Assembly (NCBI GenBank): GCA_949752735.1
Contig: OX457042.1
Location: forward strand, 24,031,375 to 24,095,374
Direction: 5' to 3'
Length of the DNA stretch: 64,000 nt
Origin: Lumbricus terrestris
Lineage: Eukaryota; Annelida; Clitellata; Crassiclitellata; Lumbricidae
Shown here: positions 56,305 to 64,000 of the stretch, in pieces
Numbering within the stretch: position 1 is the first letter of the stretch
Layout of the letters: every line of letters begins with the position of its first letter
Program-made: the position numbers and the translations under genes
The notes under the pieces: generated by a model
What the model was told of the DNA's origin: nothing
Seen by the model: only the letters and a program-made list of their open reading frames with translations
Databases searched by the model: none

Positions 56305-59073
56305 GCTGCTGGTGCTACTGTATCTTCAAATATGCCATTCTTGAAATTGAAAATAATGACCTCAATTATTATGATAATTATATCCATAGATTTTGCATGT
56401 CGTCAATTTACATTGCATTCCTGCACTTTTTTTACATTACTGCCTATACTTTGCATTATTATCTAACATTGCAGGTGGCTCAGGTGCTGTGGTGGTACTT
56501 CTTTTCGAAGGCGATCGAGCTGTGCGACACGGTGCTGATGGTTCTACGGAAGAAGATGAGTCAGGTGTCGTTCCTGCACGTCTTCCACCACGCCACCATG
56601 CTCAACATCTGGTGGTGGGTGATGACCTTCATACCTGGAGGACTATGTGAGTACACCGGTTACACCAACGCAAAAATACATGTGCAGTACCAATGCAAAG
56701 ATACATGTGCAGTACCAACGCAAAGATACATGTGCAGTACCAACGCAAAGATACACGTGCAGTACCAACGCAAACATACATGTGCAGTACCAACGCAAAC
56801 ATACATGTGCAGTACCAACGCAAATATATATGTGCAGTACCAACTCAAAGATACATGTGCAGTACCAACGCAAAGATACATGTACAGTACCAACGCAAAA
56901 ATACATGTGTAGTAATCGCGTGATCATAAAGGCACATTTAATAATGGCACATATTCACAGGGGCGTCGCCACAGGGTGGTTTGGAGTGGTTTGAACTACC
57001 CCACTCTGAAATATATGAACCACGCAATTCACAATTTGTTCAGATACGTTGAGTTTTCGTTAGGGTATATGGGGGTCGAGCACATGGGGGGGGGTGTCGA
57101 ACAATAGTGACCTAGACTCCTTTTTGCATTACAATTTTTCATACCAGCCCACTTTCTAAGGGCTGGTTACGTCCCTGCATATTCAAGAGCGATTATTAAC
57201 AAGACTGCAGTCGTTCATTCCAGTGTTTATTTGGAGCTTCTCGAGGGTGACTACTAAGAGGTGCTCCAACAATATTAAAGCCTAATTTTGGATTTATGTA
57301 TGAAAGCTGCATGCAAAACTCGATATATAGGCCTCCCCAATCGCCATTAGCAAAACAAAGAAATGACAAGAAGCACACCTCGCAGGATCTAATGTCAGGT
57401 ATGATGAAGGGCCGACCACCACGGTGCACATAACAATACCATGTTATGCTTTAGAGTAAAAAAGTAAAGTAAAGTCCATCCAGTTCCATGTGGAACACAG
57501 GGAGGCGCTCATCTCCTTTTCAATGGCCTTGAGCCAGCAATGGACGAATCCCAAGGTCCTGGAAACGATGCCAGTGTATCGCAGAACTTGCCGTTTACTT
57601 CCCGGCTTATGCTGGTACCAAATTATACTGCTTGGTGACAGAGGCACGTGTGCGTAAACAACTTGCCCAAGGTCGTTACGCGTTTGGCTGTAAATAAGTA
57701 CAATACAATACAATACAATACAATTAGTCATTTATACCGCGCTTTAACAAAACAAGTCTTGCACAAGAGCGCGCTTCACTACAGATCTAGTTATAATGCA
57801 ATGAAAATAAATGAGTTTTTAACTTTGATTTAAACTCTACAACAGATGAGCACTGGCGAATGAAGGTTGGAAGGCTATGTAGGTAAGTATCCTTGATTTG
57901 CGTTTGACATTGACGTATTCTTGATCAACCATTCAAAATCGCATATTACTCACATACATGTACTCAGTACTAATGGGTTAATGGGTTTGTTGATTGTTAC
58001 TTGCAGCGTACTTTGGCAGCGCTCTGAATTGCCTTGTACATGTCGTCATGTACTCATACTATGGTCTGTCCGTCGTACCTAGTCTCAAGGGAAAGCTTTG
58101 GTGGAAAAGATACATCACTAGGTTTCAGCTGGTAGGTGCTAACACGGTTCTTATCTCGCAAAGCCTACAGTAAAGCTTTTGTATTTACGAAAATAGCCTA
58201 CGAAGTTACCATGAGACCTCCATATAGGATTATAGGGCATCAGCATAAAGTTAGCCTATAATATAGGCTAATAATTTTATTGTGCTGATGTGTGGTTCAA
58301 TACGGGAATGTATACAAGTGTGTCACAATTGCGCTTGTGCATAATCTCGTGACCTGCACGTATTATAATCGTTCAATGGCACTTTATAGACGCTGTTGAT
58401 TATTACGATTATGATATTTCTACAGCGGAGGAGCTCTGTATGAGCATGTAAACAAGTTTTTTTAACCTTTCTATATATGCAGCTGTGTAGTTTCTATGAA
58501 GGTATGTAAATAAGTGTGTTACATTTGTCTTACACAACGGAGGAGTAAGCTTATATGTGGAGGTACAGTGTATGTAAGCAAGTGTACGTGTTACCGGTAC
58601 CTTTATCTTTATGCATCTGAGCAATTTCTGAGAAGTATTCGAGCACCGTATGTAAACAAGTTTGTTAACTTCATCTTTACAGATGAGAATTTTTTGTGAG
58701 CGAAACATTTTTGTGTTGCCTTTTCTCTTAATGCTTCTGAGACTTGTTGGTCCATGCGACACTTAGACTATAGTAGGTCTCGTTCACTTGTTAGAACTTA
58801 TACGGTTCTACGTTTCAGATCCAGTTCTGCATAACGCTTTCGCACACGCTGTACTCGATCTACATGCGATGTGACTTTCCGCCCTGGGGCCAGTACCTTC
58901 TGGCCGGCTACATGCTCTTCATGCTCGTGCTCTTCACAAACTTCTACATTCATGCGTACATTATAGGTCAACGTAAGCATCGCCATGAGGTCAATGGCAA
59001 GGGCTTGTCAAAGAATGGCGTCACAAATGGATCAGCGACCAATGGCACCGCTTTAAATAGGAAGGTTCAATAA
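45222..59073 (+). CDS. ELOVL4: Elongation of very long chain fatty acids protein, ELOVL4-like, 6 coding exons
   Basis: Exons 45222-45279, 46572-46765, 47731-47817, 56475-56646, 58007-58131 and 58819-59073 join to 296 codons plus stop, all introns GT..AG. The family condenses acyl-CoA with malonyl-CoA in the endoplasmic reticulum. Motifs in order: KAIELCDT (K125, E128, D131), QVSFLHVFHH with the HxxHH metal-binding box (H148, H151, H152), NCLVHVVMYSYY (from N178), TRFQLIQ (T208-Q214). Several hydrophobic spans fit a multi-pass membrane enzyme. The tail is Asn/Gly/Lys-rich as in ELOVL4 and ends NRKVQ, a dilysine-like (RKxx) ER signal. The middle (MLNIWWWVM, YYGLSVVPS) also resembles ELOVL2/5, so the subfamily is less certain than the family. 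Intron 3 (8.7 kb) is swollen by nested transposons. Confidence 0.93.
46143..46388. mobile_element. 246-bp hAT-type MITE in elongase intron 1
   Basis: Inverted ends CAAGGCCGTAGC[C/T]AGG and an exact 8-bp duplication GACAGTAC (46135-46142, 46389-46396). It contains the hairpin 'gatgaccttttttagtcatc' seen in other MITEs here. It lies 180 bp before exon 2. Confidence 0.93.
46572..46765 (+). CDS. ELOVL4: ELOVL4-like coding exon 2
   Basis: Acceptor TTCATTGCAG before 46572 and donor GTGAGT after 46765. It encodes the first membrane spans, with VWLGPKFMKHRTAFSL, the family's usual N-terminal landmark. Confidence 0.93.
46898..47180. mobile_element. 283-bp hAT-type MITE (CAGGGGCGGATCCAG family) in intron 2
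   Basis: Left end CAAGAGCGGATACAG and right end (complement) CAGGGACGGATCCAG. AAATTAAT is duplicated exactly at 46890-46897 and 47181-47188. It is related at both ends to the 1.55-kb element at 8640-10189. Confidence 0.92.
47308..47412. repeat. Interspersed repeat family X, copy 3
   Basis: 'Tgctgctcaacgacactgcc' then 'gtgtcgccctcctcctttat' and 'ggcttggaactggcactggcag', matching 2227-2345 and 15385-15470. Confidence 0.65.
47731..47817 (+). CDS. ELOVL4: ELOVL4-like coding exon 3
   Basis: 29 codons, phase 0 at both ends, between GATTTTCAG and GTAAAT. It encodes the luminal loop DAGYGFLCAPYNNERRKDPREL, the region corresponding to 'AGYSYICQ...' in ELOVL4 proteins. Confidence 0.9.
48500..48835. 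promoter_or_regulatory. U3 tandem array of E2F-like and NRF1-like sites
   Basis: TTTTGGCGCGAAG occurs seven times (starting near 48506, 48546, 48587, 48678, 48732, 48774 and 48815); its core matches the E2F consensus TTTSGCGC. TGCGCATGCGC occurs four times (near 48531, 48572, 48664 and 48800) and matches the palindromic NRF1 consensus. One TGACGTC (CRE core) lies near 48644. Actual binding is an inference from consensus match. The array is duplicated in the 3' LTR. Confidence 0.65.
48849..48856 (+). promoter_or_regulatory. TATA box of the 5' LTR
   Basis: TATAAATA just after the U3 array. An initiator-like TCAGTT lies about 32-34 bp downstream (48881), a suitable distance for the transcription start. 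The twin is at 53463-53470. Confidence 0.75.
49197..49214 (+). other. Primer-binding site, probably tRNA-Leu
   Basis: TGGTACCAGAAGTGGGGT begins one base after the LTR end. It is complementary to the 3' end (with CCA) of a leucine tRNA of the UAA type as I recall it (ending CCCCACTTCTGGTACCA). The tRNA identity is an inference. Confidence 0.65.
49256..49795 (+). pseudogene. gag N-terminal portion, frame-disrupted
   Basis: Starts MMDDDEVTFR. It contains the Ty3/gypsy gag phrase MKPGRFDGTGSLESFL, then WTDADKVDHLRCALEKAATQL (49530-49660). At about 49700 the homologous reading moves into the frame of the downstream long ORF, whose sequence upstream of its apparent start (49741-49791) is already gag-like. 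A one-base indel is therefore likely and the reading stops at 49795. Upstream frame and downstream ORF would otherwise be one gag-pol unit. Confidence 0.8.
49741..52506 (+). CDS. gag C-terminus-protease-integrase polyprotein with RT/RNase H deleted
   Basis: Open from before 49741; the ORF's nominal first codon at 49792 is TTG inside gag, so a true start is lacking here. Numbered from 49792: gag end (LSDLLHEIRRLV), zinc knuckle CYGCGRAGHVVRDC at 163-176, aspartic protease LIDTGSEVSLV with D238, then the start of the RT region (QLDSLLADGIVEPV, about 490-503). It then passes straight to the integrase zinc-binding HHCC (H514 ... CSPC) and the DDE core: D583 in SIDITGP, D643 in TDQGTNF, E679 in GLIERFHRT (D-35-E spacing). 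A GPY/F-type module (TGPFRVLEQ) and chromodomain-free tail end at 52506. Removing about 500 residues left the frame open. Confidence 0.92.
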   Translation, partial: ETFRSQLYFRRQGAGESLSDLLHEIRRLVVLAYPVPSNETTQIIARDSFLEALRDRELSLKVREREPKTLDEAYRTALRLEAYQRASENDDHRRPSNRVRGTQEVEPTDQLQSTLDRFLTTQRDDQRRWQREMERKMDEQFRELRNQSTIDDDGSRRDQRPGDRRLGDRQPETTRRTVTCYGCGRAGHVVRDCRQPRRFRNRPSDEETTGGDAPAPSTSVVVNHTTRPKLPDRASSNAVYVRGRINDRLQMSLIDTGSEVSLVPSSAVEGLELRSCTRLLMAANGSNINVLGEVRLPLRFWDGFEVHANFLVSDQISEPMLGMDFLREQRCRLSFGNGALFIGRKRIPLVRGNGSMWCRRVMVAEEIELQPKCQSEVPVKTVYGDLISVAPVDLNDSPVKFNKDQFLAGLDPVEVEPILMDEGKVSPNKDASPSELMLADLPEDVSPEIRERLRSLLVENGDVCAVTDRDLEETSVCTRKIETGDAHPVRQPLRRDPLPHRVVIDNQLDSLLADGIVEPVVKREQSLEVAHVEVTCGHLGVCRTRWQFRRRTYWVCWLGAVKRLYRRCSPCAKYHRGHPPRQGSLQPLPCGEPWERLSIDITGPHPRSRRGHVYILTVMDGFTKFVEAIPMANQEATSVARALVENVIVRYGVPLQILTDQGTNFDGILFGELCSLLGVDKVRTSPYHPSGNGLIERFHRTMNAMIGKVISSHQREWDEVLPHILAAYRASLHEATGFSPNYLMFGRETRAPIDLVYGRPLETDHRATSYAAHAQDLADRMEGAYRLVREQLRVSAERRKQTYDLRVRPRKFSPGDRVWYYTPRRYQGRSPKWSRMYTGPFRVLEQCGDVNYRLRKTRHSRPFVAHVDKLRPCLDEGLDEENDIVTRPPDESAVVDASSPVTVNFQDGRPKRVVRRPARYE
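52507..52965 (+). other. 3' internal region of the LTR element
   Basis: Non-coding segment between the pol stop and the polypurine tract. It contains the phrase 'ggcccgttggccg' several times (52618, 52677 and 52861 and variants), a short imperfect repeat. Confidence 0.7.
52966..52978 (+). other. Polypurine tract
   Basis: GGTGGGAGGAAGA lies immediately before the 3' LTR, in the position of the plus-strand primer. Confidence 0.85.
52979..53809 (+). repeat. 3' LTR (831 bp)
   Basis: Same length as the 5' LTR at an offset of 4,614. The six frames compared across it give identical translations in both copies. TATA box at 53463. Confidence 0.95.
54652..54712. repeat. (CCA)n trinucleotide tract
   Basis: CCACCACTAC-type units. 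The hAT-type element at 54721 inserted at its end, and a related TAC/GCT tract continues on the other side. Confidence 0.9.
54721..56103. mobile_element. 1,383-bp non-autonomous hAT-type element in elongase intron 3
   Basis: Inverted ends CAGTGGCGTAGC, followed further in by inverted CCCGGGCAG. GCTAATAC is duplicated exactly at 54713-54720 and 56104-56111. The interior holds no transposase motif and several TAGGCCTA words. It ends 371 bp before exon 4. Confidence 0.93.
56112..56315. repeat. (TAC)n/(GCT)n trinucleotide tract
   Basis: Imperfect TAC then pure GCT units, next to the hAT-type element. Poly-Ala and Thr frames are artefacts. Confidence 0.92.
56475..56646 (+). CDS. ELOVL4: ELOVL4-like coding exon 4 (histidine box)
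   Basis: Acceptor TAACATTGCAG and donor GTGAGT. 57 codons plus one base. It carries KAIELCDT and the catalytic HVFHH box. A frame of 171 codons beginning at 56397 reads through this exon into the intron minisatellite and is not the real product. Confidence 0.95.
56660..56925. repeat. 25-bp minisatellite at the start of elongase intron 4
   Basis: About eleven units of ACATGTGCAGTACCAACGCA plus AAGAT, beginning about 14 bp after the splice donor of exon 4. Units differ at one or two positions. All overlapping frames (YQRKDTCAVPT and similar) are artefacts. Confidence 0.95.
56958..57177. mobile_element. 220-bp hAT-type MITE in elongase intron 4
   Basis: Left CAGGGGCGTCGCCA, right (complement) CAGGGACGTAACCA. 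CATATTCA is duplicated exactly at 56950-56957 and 57178-57185. Confidence 0.92.
57455..57740 (+). repeat. SINE-like element with (ACAAT)n tail
   Basis: It contains 'aacttgcccaaggtcgttacgcg', related to the 'cttgcccaaggtccctac' of the SINEs at 1.8 kb, and ends in five ACAAT units (57697-57722). The A and B boxes are not convincing, so its class is uncertain. Confidence 0.5.
58007..58131 (+). CDS. ELOVL4: ELOVL4-like coding exon 5
   Basis: Acceptor GTTACTTGCAG, donor GTAGGT. 125 nt. It encodes NCLVHVVMYSYYGL and LWWKRYITRFQL, both family signatures. Confidence 0.93.
58132..58818. other. Elongase intron 5
   Basis: AT-rich. It contains three loosely repeated phrases around 'gtatgtaaacaagt(g/t)t(g/a)tta' (58440-58470, 58500-58530, 58640-58680). 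No gene inside. Confidence 0.6.
58819..59073 (+). CDS. ELOVL4: ELOVL4-like terminal coding exon 6
   Basis: Acceptor TACGTTTCAG. 84 codons and TAA at 59071. It encodes the last membrane spans, LVLFTNFYIHAYI, and the polar tail ending NRKVQ. Confidence 0.93.
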   Translation: MQFCITLSHTLYSIYMRCDFPPWGQYLLAGYMLFMLVLFTNFYIHAYIIGQRKHRHEVNGKGLSKNGVTNGSATNGTALNRKVQ

Positions 59074-59187
59074 CTGCATGTTCTTGCATGGTTAAGTGTT
59101 CAGGCGAGTTCTGGAAAGGTCCGTTGGGCTATAGGCTGGATTTGGAAGAGTAGGCCTATTTCAGGCAAAAGAATTTTTCCGTTTAAG

Positions 59188-59193
59188 AATAAA
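59188..59193 (+). terminator. Candidate polyadenylation signal of the elongase gene
   Basis: AATAAA 115 bp after the stop codon, the first in the 3' region. Another lies near 59699. Confidence 0.5.
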
Positions 59194-59199
59194 ACTTTA

Positions 59200-60390
59200 T
59201 ATTTATTATGCAATTTTTCAATTACATGTAACATATTCCTGCTGCAAAAGTAGTAGAGTATTTTTGAGTATTTTACTGAGTATTTTTACCGATAAGTTTG
59301 TTGACTGCATGAGAATGAATGTGCGTTTAAAAATCTGTTACACAAATGTAAGCAAGGGGACGTGTAGAAAACCTGTAACTTAAACGAAAATTTGGGTAAG
59401 AAGGAATTTCTATCGCAGTGGTTTAGCCCACAGTGTAAATAGTCTTAAGCTTATATAAATCTTTTTAAAACTCCCGTTTACTTTCCTTGTAACCATGTCA
59501 ATAGTAAAATACAAGTGCATTCACAGGCCTACAGCTATAGCCTACAGGCCTACACACTGTACACTGTACAGTGTACACAGACAAGTGAGAGAAACAGATA
59601 AGCACACAGACCACCAGTCAGAGCGTTTTATTGATTGACTGTTTGACTGTAGACTGTTTCAATCATGTTTGTGCTGATTATGGTTCGGGAGCTGTAAAAT
59701 AAATGGCCGAAGACCAATGATTTTTGCAAGGTTCTAAACTTATGCAATTACACACAGATCATTTCTCTACAGTCAGTTCATACTGCAAAAGTATAATAGT
59801 CTACTAAAGTAACAATCATAAGCACTTCTATGGCGCCGCTACATGATGCAATCGATGGTCACTTCATCCCAAGGGTTTTATGCAAATACACTTCCTGGTC
59901 CTCTACTCTTCGTGACATTGCGCTCTATAACCAGCTCAACTTTTTTATATTCAATAGATGTAGAATCTAGGCCATCGTGGTTGCAATCTATCGAAAAACA
60001 AACGGTTTATGAATGAAAGCGAAAATCAATTTAATATTACGAAGTTACACTGTGACCAAAATTCTGTGTCCAGTGAGAAGCCATAGGTAAAATCTCATAA
60101 GTTGGAGTAATCAGAATTCAGTGTACAACTGTACATGTACAGGCAAAATCTCATGTTGATGATAGGCCTATAGGTAGAGGAAAGTCAAGGTTTATAATTA
60201 TTATAAGGTAATCGTAACTCCAAATTTCTAAAGAGCCACTCTATAGTCAAGTTCAGGGCACCTGCTCATTCACGAGCAAGGTACGGTTAGGTGAATGTAT
60301 GTCTGGTCAAGTGAGATTTCACATAATATGTATAATATAAGCAGCAACAACGTTTACACTGTCCAGACATTTACCAGACAATTTACGAGC
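59200..60390. other. 3' flank of the elongase gene, non-coding
   Basis: No gene is seen. A self-complementary 'tgtacactgtacagtgtaca' lies at 59557-59576. 'Cacttctatggcgccg' near 59821 is another copy of the LINE/SINE tail word. Confidence 0.4.
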
Positions 60391-60398
60391 ATTCTATA

Positions 60399-61551
60399 CA
60401 TGGGCGCCCGCACATAGGGGCAAGGGGACACTTGCCCACCCCTGGAAAATTGACATCTATGTTTTAACTACTATACTTTTGGGTTTTTAACAAATTTCTT
60501 TGCATTAATGCACCAATGACACGAATGATACAGACAGTGAAAGTCATAAATCTACGTTTAGAGATCTCTATAGAAATAAACATGATCTTATAACTTTCTG
60601 CCTTGCATGTTCAAGCTCTTTCTAAAAACTAGCAGTGACCATTGGCTTTCAACCCCTTCTGCGGGCGCCCATGCAAGCAGCAGGCCTATCGATTATGACC
60701 TACCGGTGTAAAGGTTTCTTGAGTGGAATCCATCTGTAGTGCAAATAATCACAACTGCCAAAAATTAAATACCAATGCAAAAATTTGAAAATTTCTCAAA
60801 GTATACACTGAAATTACACCAGAAGATCCGCTCCAGCATTGTAATTATATAAACCAAGTCTGCTATAAGCCAGGTTCCATTTTGTCCATTTTGCAAGCTG
60901 CCAGTACAGAACCCAGGGAGGTTAAACTGTAGATAAACTTGGATAAGGGACTCTGCAATGGTTATCACGCCTCGGGATTTACACCCAAAACTGACAAAGA
61001 GATCTGTTCAAAGGAATTGATATCCACACTCATCTGATCCTCGGATCCTCCACCTTCCTAAACGACCCCCGCATTAGCCTAACAGTTACTCTGGCCCTCT
61101 GGCTACCAGACTTGGACCTGTTTCTGACTATACTCTTTGGAATAGGCTTCTGACTCGGTGCAACACATGTGAAAAAGCTGGTGACCTGCAATCTGCTTTC
61201 GAGTGGCGCTTTAGAAGCGTCTAGAGGAGCACCTGCCCCTTGAAAACTGACACCTAATTTTCGTTCATTTATTCATTCGTTCATTCTATGGACTTACATA
61301 GCGCACCTCTAGGAAACTACTTGTTGACATCTACTTTTTGATTTTTAACAAATTTCTAAGGAAACTATTTGTATTAAAAATTATGCAAAAATGAAACTGA
61401 AAAATTTCCATAAGTAGGCCTAACCTCTTTCAAAAATACCCGTATTCTTAATTTCCAGCTTTGCATTTTCAAGCTCTTGCTACTAAAAAATTTAACAGTG
61501 ACTATCGTAAAAATTTTGCTCCCCCTGCAAAAATTTCTCCGGGCGCCCATG
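60399..61551. mobile_element. Composite hAT-type insertion made of two MITE copies
   Basis: Outer ends CATGGGCGCCCG are inverted. ATTCTATA is duplicated exactly at 60391-60398 and 61552-61559. Copy 1 is 60399-60673 and ends with its own terminus (complement CATGGGCGCCCGCAG). Copy 2 is about 61221-61551, lacking its left end. Both share 'ttttgatttttaacaaatttct', 'ttgcatgttcaagctctt' and 'agcagtgac'. About 550 bp of other sequence lies between. The target duplication brackets the whole, not either copy. Confidence 0.75.
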
Positions 61552-61726
61552 ATTCTATACAGGCCCATTAATTTCTCAAATAAACACAGGCCTATTCTAC
61601 TGTAGTGAATGTATAAGTGCACGAGCAGTGGCGAATCGTGGGTTAAAAGCAGGAGTATATGAACTGGTATTTATAAAAATAGCTTCAAGGAATTGTCGTC
61701 CAAGCAAATCAGGAAGAACATTTTTC

Positions 61727-61901
61727 CAGGACTTTTTTAACGTGAAGTTGTACACAAAACGTGCAGTTGTAGAAGCGCTTCTGTACAGTTAAAACTAGCA
61801 AAAAAGGTCGTTATCCTCCGATTGGAAGTAATTTACCATGGATGATAGGAAAGGAAAGAAGAAGTTGTGCAGCTCTAAAAAATTCCTTAAAAACAGCCCT
61901 G
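61727..61901. mobile_element. hAT-type MITE of the CAGGGCTTTTTTAA family, copy 2
   Basis: 175 bp, starting CAGGACTTTTTTAACG and ending like the copy at 11013-11218. CATTTTTC is duplicated exactly at 61719-61726 and 61902-61909. The interior is collinear with copy 1 apart from small deletions. Confidence 0.93.
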
Positions 61902-61909
61902 CATTTTTC

Positions 61910-62368
61910 CTTCTTTCCAAACAAAATTCTTACACGTAAACTATAAATTCCTCCTCTGCAATTCTAGAGAGTTATCAAATGATCATGATGATGACATTAA
62001 TGACATAAAATGAATGCAAGGATGATGTAAACGATAAAATAATTACAATGAGAAAGTGACACATTTAGTTGCCTCAGATATCCGCATCAAATCAACGTCC
62101 CAAACATGGACCCTACTGCATGGGGGCCACTCACTGCAGGTAACCAGATATAAATTTATAAACATCTTGTGGCCCATCATCGTGTGTCTGTGTCTGTGTC
62201 TGTCAGAGGTATCGTTACTAGACTGCATTCCTGACATGATGCAGGATATACAGACGAGATTGCTTTGCTGCGATTGTTTATTAATAGGCTTGATTAGCTC
62301 ACGAAAATAGTCTTCTCAAAATAACCATCTGGCGATCAAGCGAGTAATAGAGACTGTCACCTGCATGT
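61910..62368. other. Non-coding stretch, nothing recognised
   Basis: Short (GAT) and (TGTC) phrases only. Confidence 0.35.
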
Positions 62369-62393
62369 ATTGTATTGTATTGTATTGTATCGT
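62369..62393. repeat. (TATTG)n pentanucleotide
   Basis: Five TATTG units, the complement of the ACAAT tail at 57.7 kb. Possibly the end of a SINE or LINE. Confidence 0.75.
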
Positions 62394-63590
62394 GTATGCT
62401 TACTGCAGATGGATAACTTGTAAAGCTCCTTTATAATAGACGTAACTATAATTATTCAGACTCGGGGTAGTGCATCGTGGAGTGTTCAGTGTTTTAATGT
62501 ATTGTCTACACTTAGACTTAGACTTAGTTCCTCCTGTTCCGATCGGAGCATTTGTCAACAAGTCTTCGCCACTCCACACGGTCGCCAGCCACCTCCTCTG
62601 CCTCGTCCCAAACCAGCCCCATTCTCTCCAGGTCTCCCTTGAATGCACGTCTTCAGGTGTTTCTTGGTCTGCCTCTTCTTGGCTTTCCACCCTCCGGCAC
62701 CCATCTTATAGCCGTCCTCGCAATCCTCTCCTTTGGTAGCAAATTGTCTACAACAATTGTCTACAACGAAGTAGTAATCCCACATTGGTTGGTGAATGCA
62801 ATCGTATTCTCTCTGAACCCCATAGGTTACTTCCTGGAAATGACTTGGCAACGTAGAATTCTGGCGTCAGATTTAAGAATACTTCCCAGTAAGTCTACCA
62901 GGCTATACGTGTGACAATTCCTGCAGGATTAACAATAAAGGTAGGCCTACATGGGCTCAGCAAAGGCCTCACAACAGTTATAACAGACACCAAGCTCACG
63001 AATGGCAACCGTATCAAATAGGTCTAATGATAGTTGCTGTTCACGTCTAGACCATCGCACTGCTTTATCCCTCGACACAGCATTAAGCGTCTCAATATAA
63101 TTTCGTTCATAACCACCCCAATATGTTCAGCATGTGGGAGTCTAAGATTGTCGACACTGCGAAACACGTCCACCTACGCCTACCAAAAAATTTTGCAGGA
63201 GGAGCTCAGGATTTAAGTCAGTAAGATCTTCTTGTCGAGACATCTGGATCTGTACGAAATTTTCGAACTCCTCGATCTTAATTCAAATCTGACAATTCAG
63301 ATCCTCTGCGTATCTAGGCCACATCAACTGCTCGAGTCGTGGATGAATGCGCCTCCAATTTCTTTGGCGCTGCATGTGACTAGCCTATGTCCGAACCAGC
63401 TGGATGCTACGAAGTCTGAATTTTCATGGCATTAACAATTTAACACGTGGCTTCTTGTGGACCAGGCTTTTGTCTAAATGTGGCATCTCTGCATATAGGT
63501 CTATTATAGCAAAGTAGATGCTTAATTAAAATTGTTGAAACATAACTGGTCCAATTCTCGTTGAATCTGGATATCAAAAATACAGATGCT
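62394..63590. other. Non-coding or repeat-derived stretch, unrecognised
   Basis: 62560-62760 is C/T-rich with long frames on both strands (90, 96, 98 and 120 codons), the pattern of a decayed repeat and not of a gene. I could not assign a family. 62930-63590 shows nothing. Confidence 0.35.
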
Positions 63591-63649
63591 GGCATGAGCA
63601 TGCTTCTCTGTGTACACCAGGCTGGCCTTTGGTTATGGTTACCTTTTTT

Positions 63650-64000
63650 AGCGAATAGTTCTTTGGCATGGAGGGGGACTAGTTGACTACCTTTCGAGTC
63701 GATGGTTCTTTGGCATAGAGCGGGCATTAGTTGACCACCTTTGGAGTCGATGGTTCTTTGGCATAGTCGACTACCGTACCTTTGGAGTATATGGTTCTTT
63801 GGCATAGAGGGGGACTAGTTGACTACCTTTGGAGTGAATGGTTCTTTGGCATAGTCGACTACCGTACCTTTGGAGTATATGGTTCTTTGGCATAGAGGGG
63901 GACTAGTTGACTACCTTTGGAGTCGATGGTTCTTTGGCATGAAGGAGAACTAGTTGACTACCTTTGGAGTCGATGGTTCTTTGGCATGATGGTGAACTAG
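63650..64000. repeat. Minisatellite of 47-bp and 41-bp units, running off the window
   Basis: Units GGTTCTTTGGCATAGAGGGG + GACTAGTTGACTACC + TTTGGAGTCGAT alternate with a shorter unit containing 'catagtcgactaccgtacc'. The pair long-short-long-short is itself repeated. The minus-strand frame 63805-63440 is an artefact. Confidence 0.92.

Noticed and set aside
56397..56912. 171-codon frame covering elongase exon 4
   Set aside because: It reads upstream intron, the exon, and then the intron minisatellite. The GT..AG junctions and phase support the short exon 56475-56646.

Overview
The window looks like a piece of nuclear genome from a marine invertebrate deuterostome, most likely an echinoderm. 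The reasons are intron-bearing genes with GT..AG junctions, a very dense and diverse transposon load, many microsatellites, and heavy recurrence of the 8-mer TAGGCCTA that I associate with such genomes. The species assignment is an inference and is not secure.

Only two ordinary host genes can be supported, both on the plus strand. The first is a LYSMD1/2-like LysM-domain gene with three coding exons between 15787 and 19037 (239 codons plus stop). The second is an ELOVL4-like very-long-chain fatty acid elongase with six coding exons between 45222 and 59073 (296 codons plus stop). All junctions fit GT..AG and the reading phase stays intact. The third intron of the elongase gene is about 8.7 kb because a LINE inserted there, a Ty3/gypsy-type LTR retrotransposon inserted into the LINE, and a hAT-type element inserted near the acceptor side.

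Most of the rest is mobile DNA. 1-7.7 kb holds hAT-type miniature elements, tRNA-derived SINEs in inverted orientation, two Helitron-like 3' ends and a decayed mariner. 7,755-14,674 is one large element with 67-bp terminal inverted repeats and a 9-bp target duplication (Mutator-like by these features), itself carrying a 1.55-kb hAT-type element that contains a LINE fragment. 19.7-21.9 kb is a broken hAT-like transposon with a recognisable but frame-shifted transposase. 25-29 kb holds further MITEs and LINE pieces. 29.9-33.2 kb is a run of unrelated tandem repeats. 33.2-34.0 kb is a non-autonomous element with internal tandem repeats. 35,101-39,353 is a near-perfect giant inverted repeat with arms of 1,795 bp and no length difference between arms. 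40.5-44.5 kb contains an (ACAT)n tract, small MITEs, a minisatellite split by a hAT-type element and an RTE-type LINE tail. 59-64 kb contains a composite hAT-type insertion, another MITE and a minisatellite running off the end.

The strongest points for a second look are: (i) the A-B-A'-B' giant palindrome at 35.1-39.4 kb; (ii) an LTR retrotransposon with indistinguishable LTRs whose single long frame runs protease to integrase with reverse transcriptase and RNase H cleanly missing, implying recent mobilisation by another element; (iii) its U3 array of repeated E2F-like and NRF1-like sites; (iv) the 6.9-kb terminal-repeat element with no recognisable transposase; and (v) eleven perfect 8-bp target duplications that define a swarm of hAT-type elements, one of which seems to have moved as a composite of two copies.
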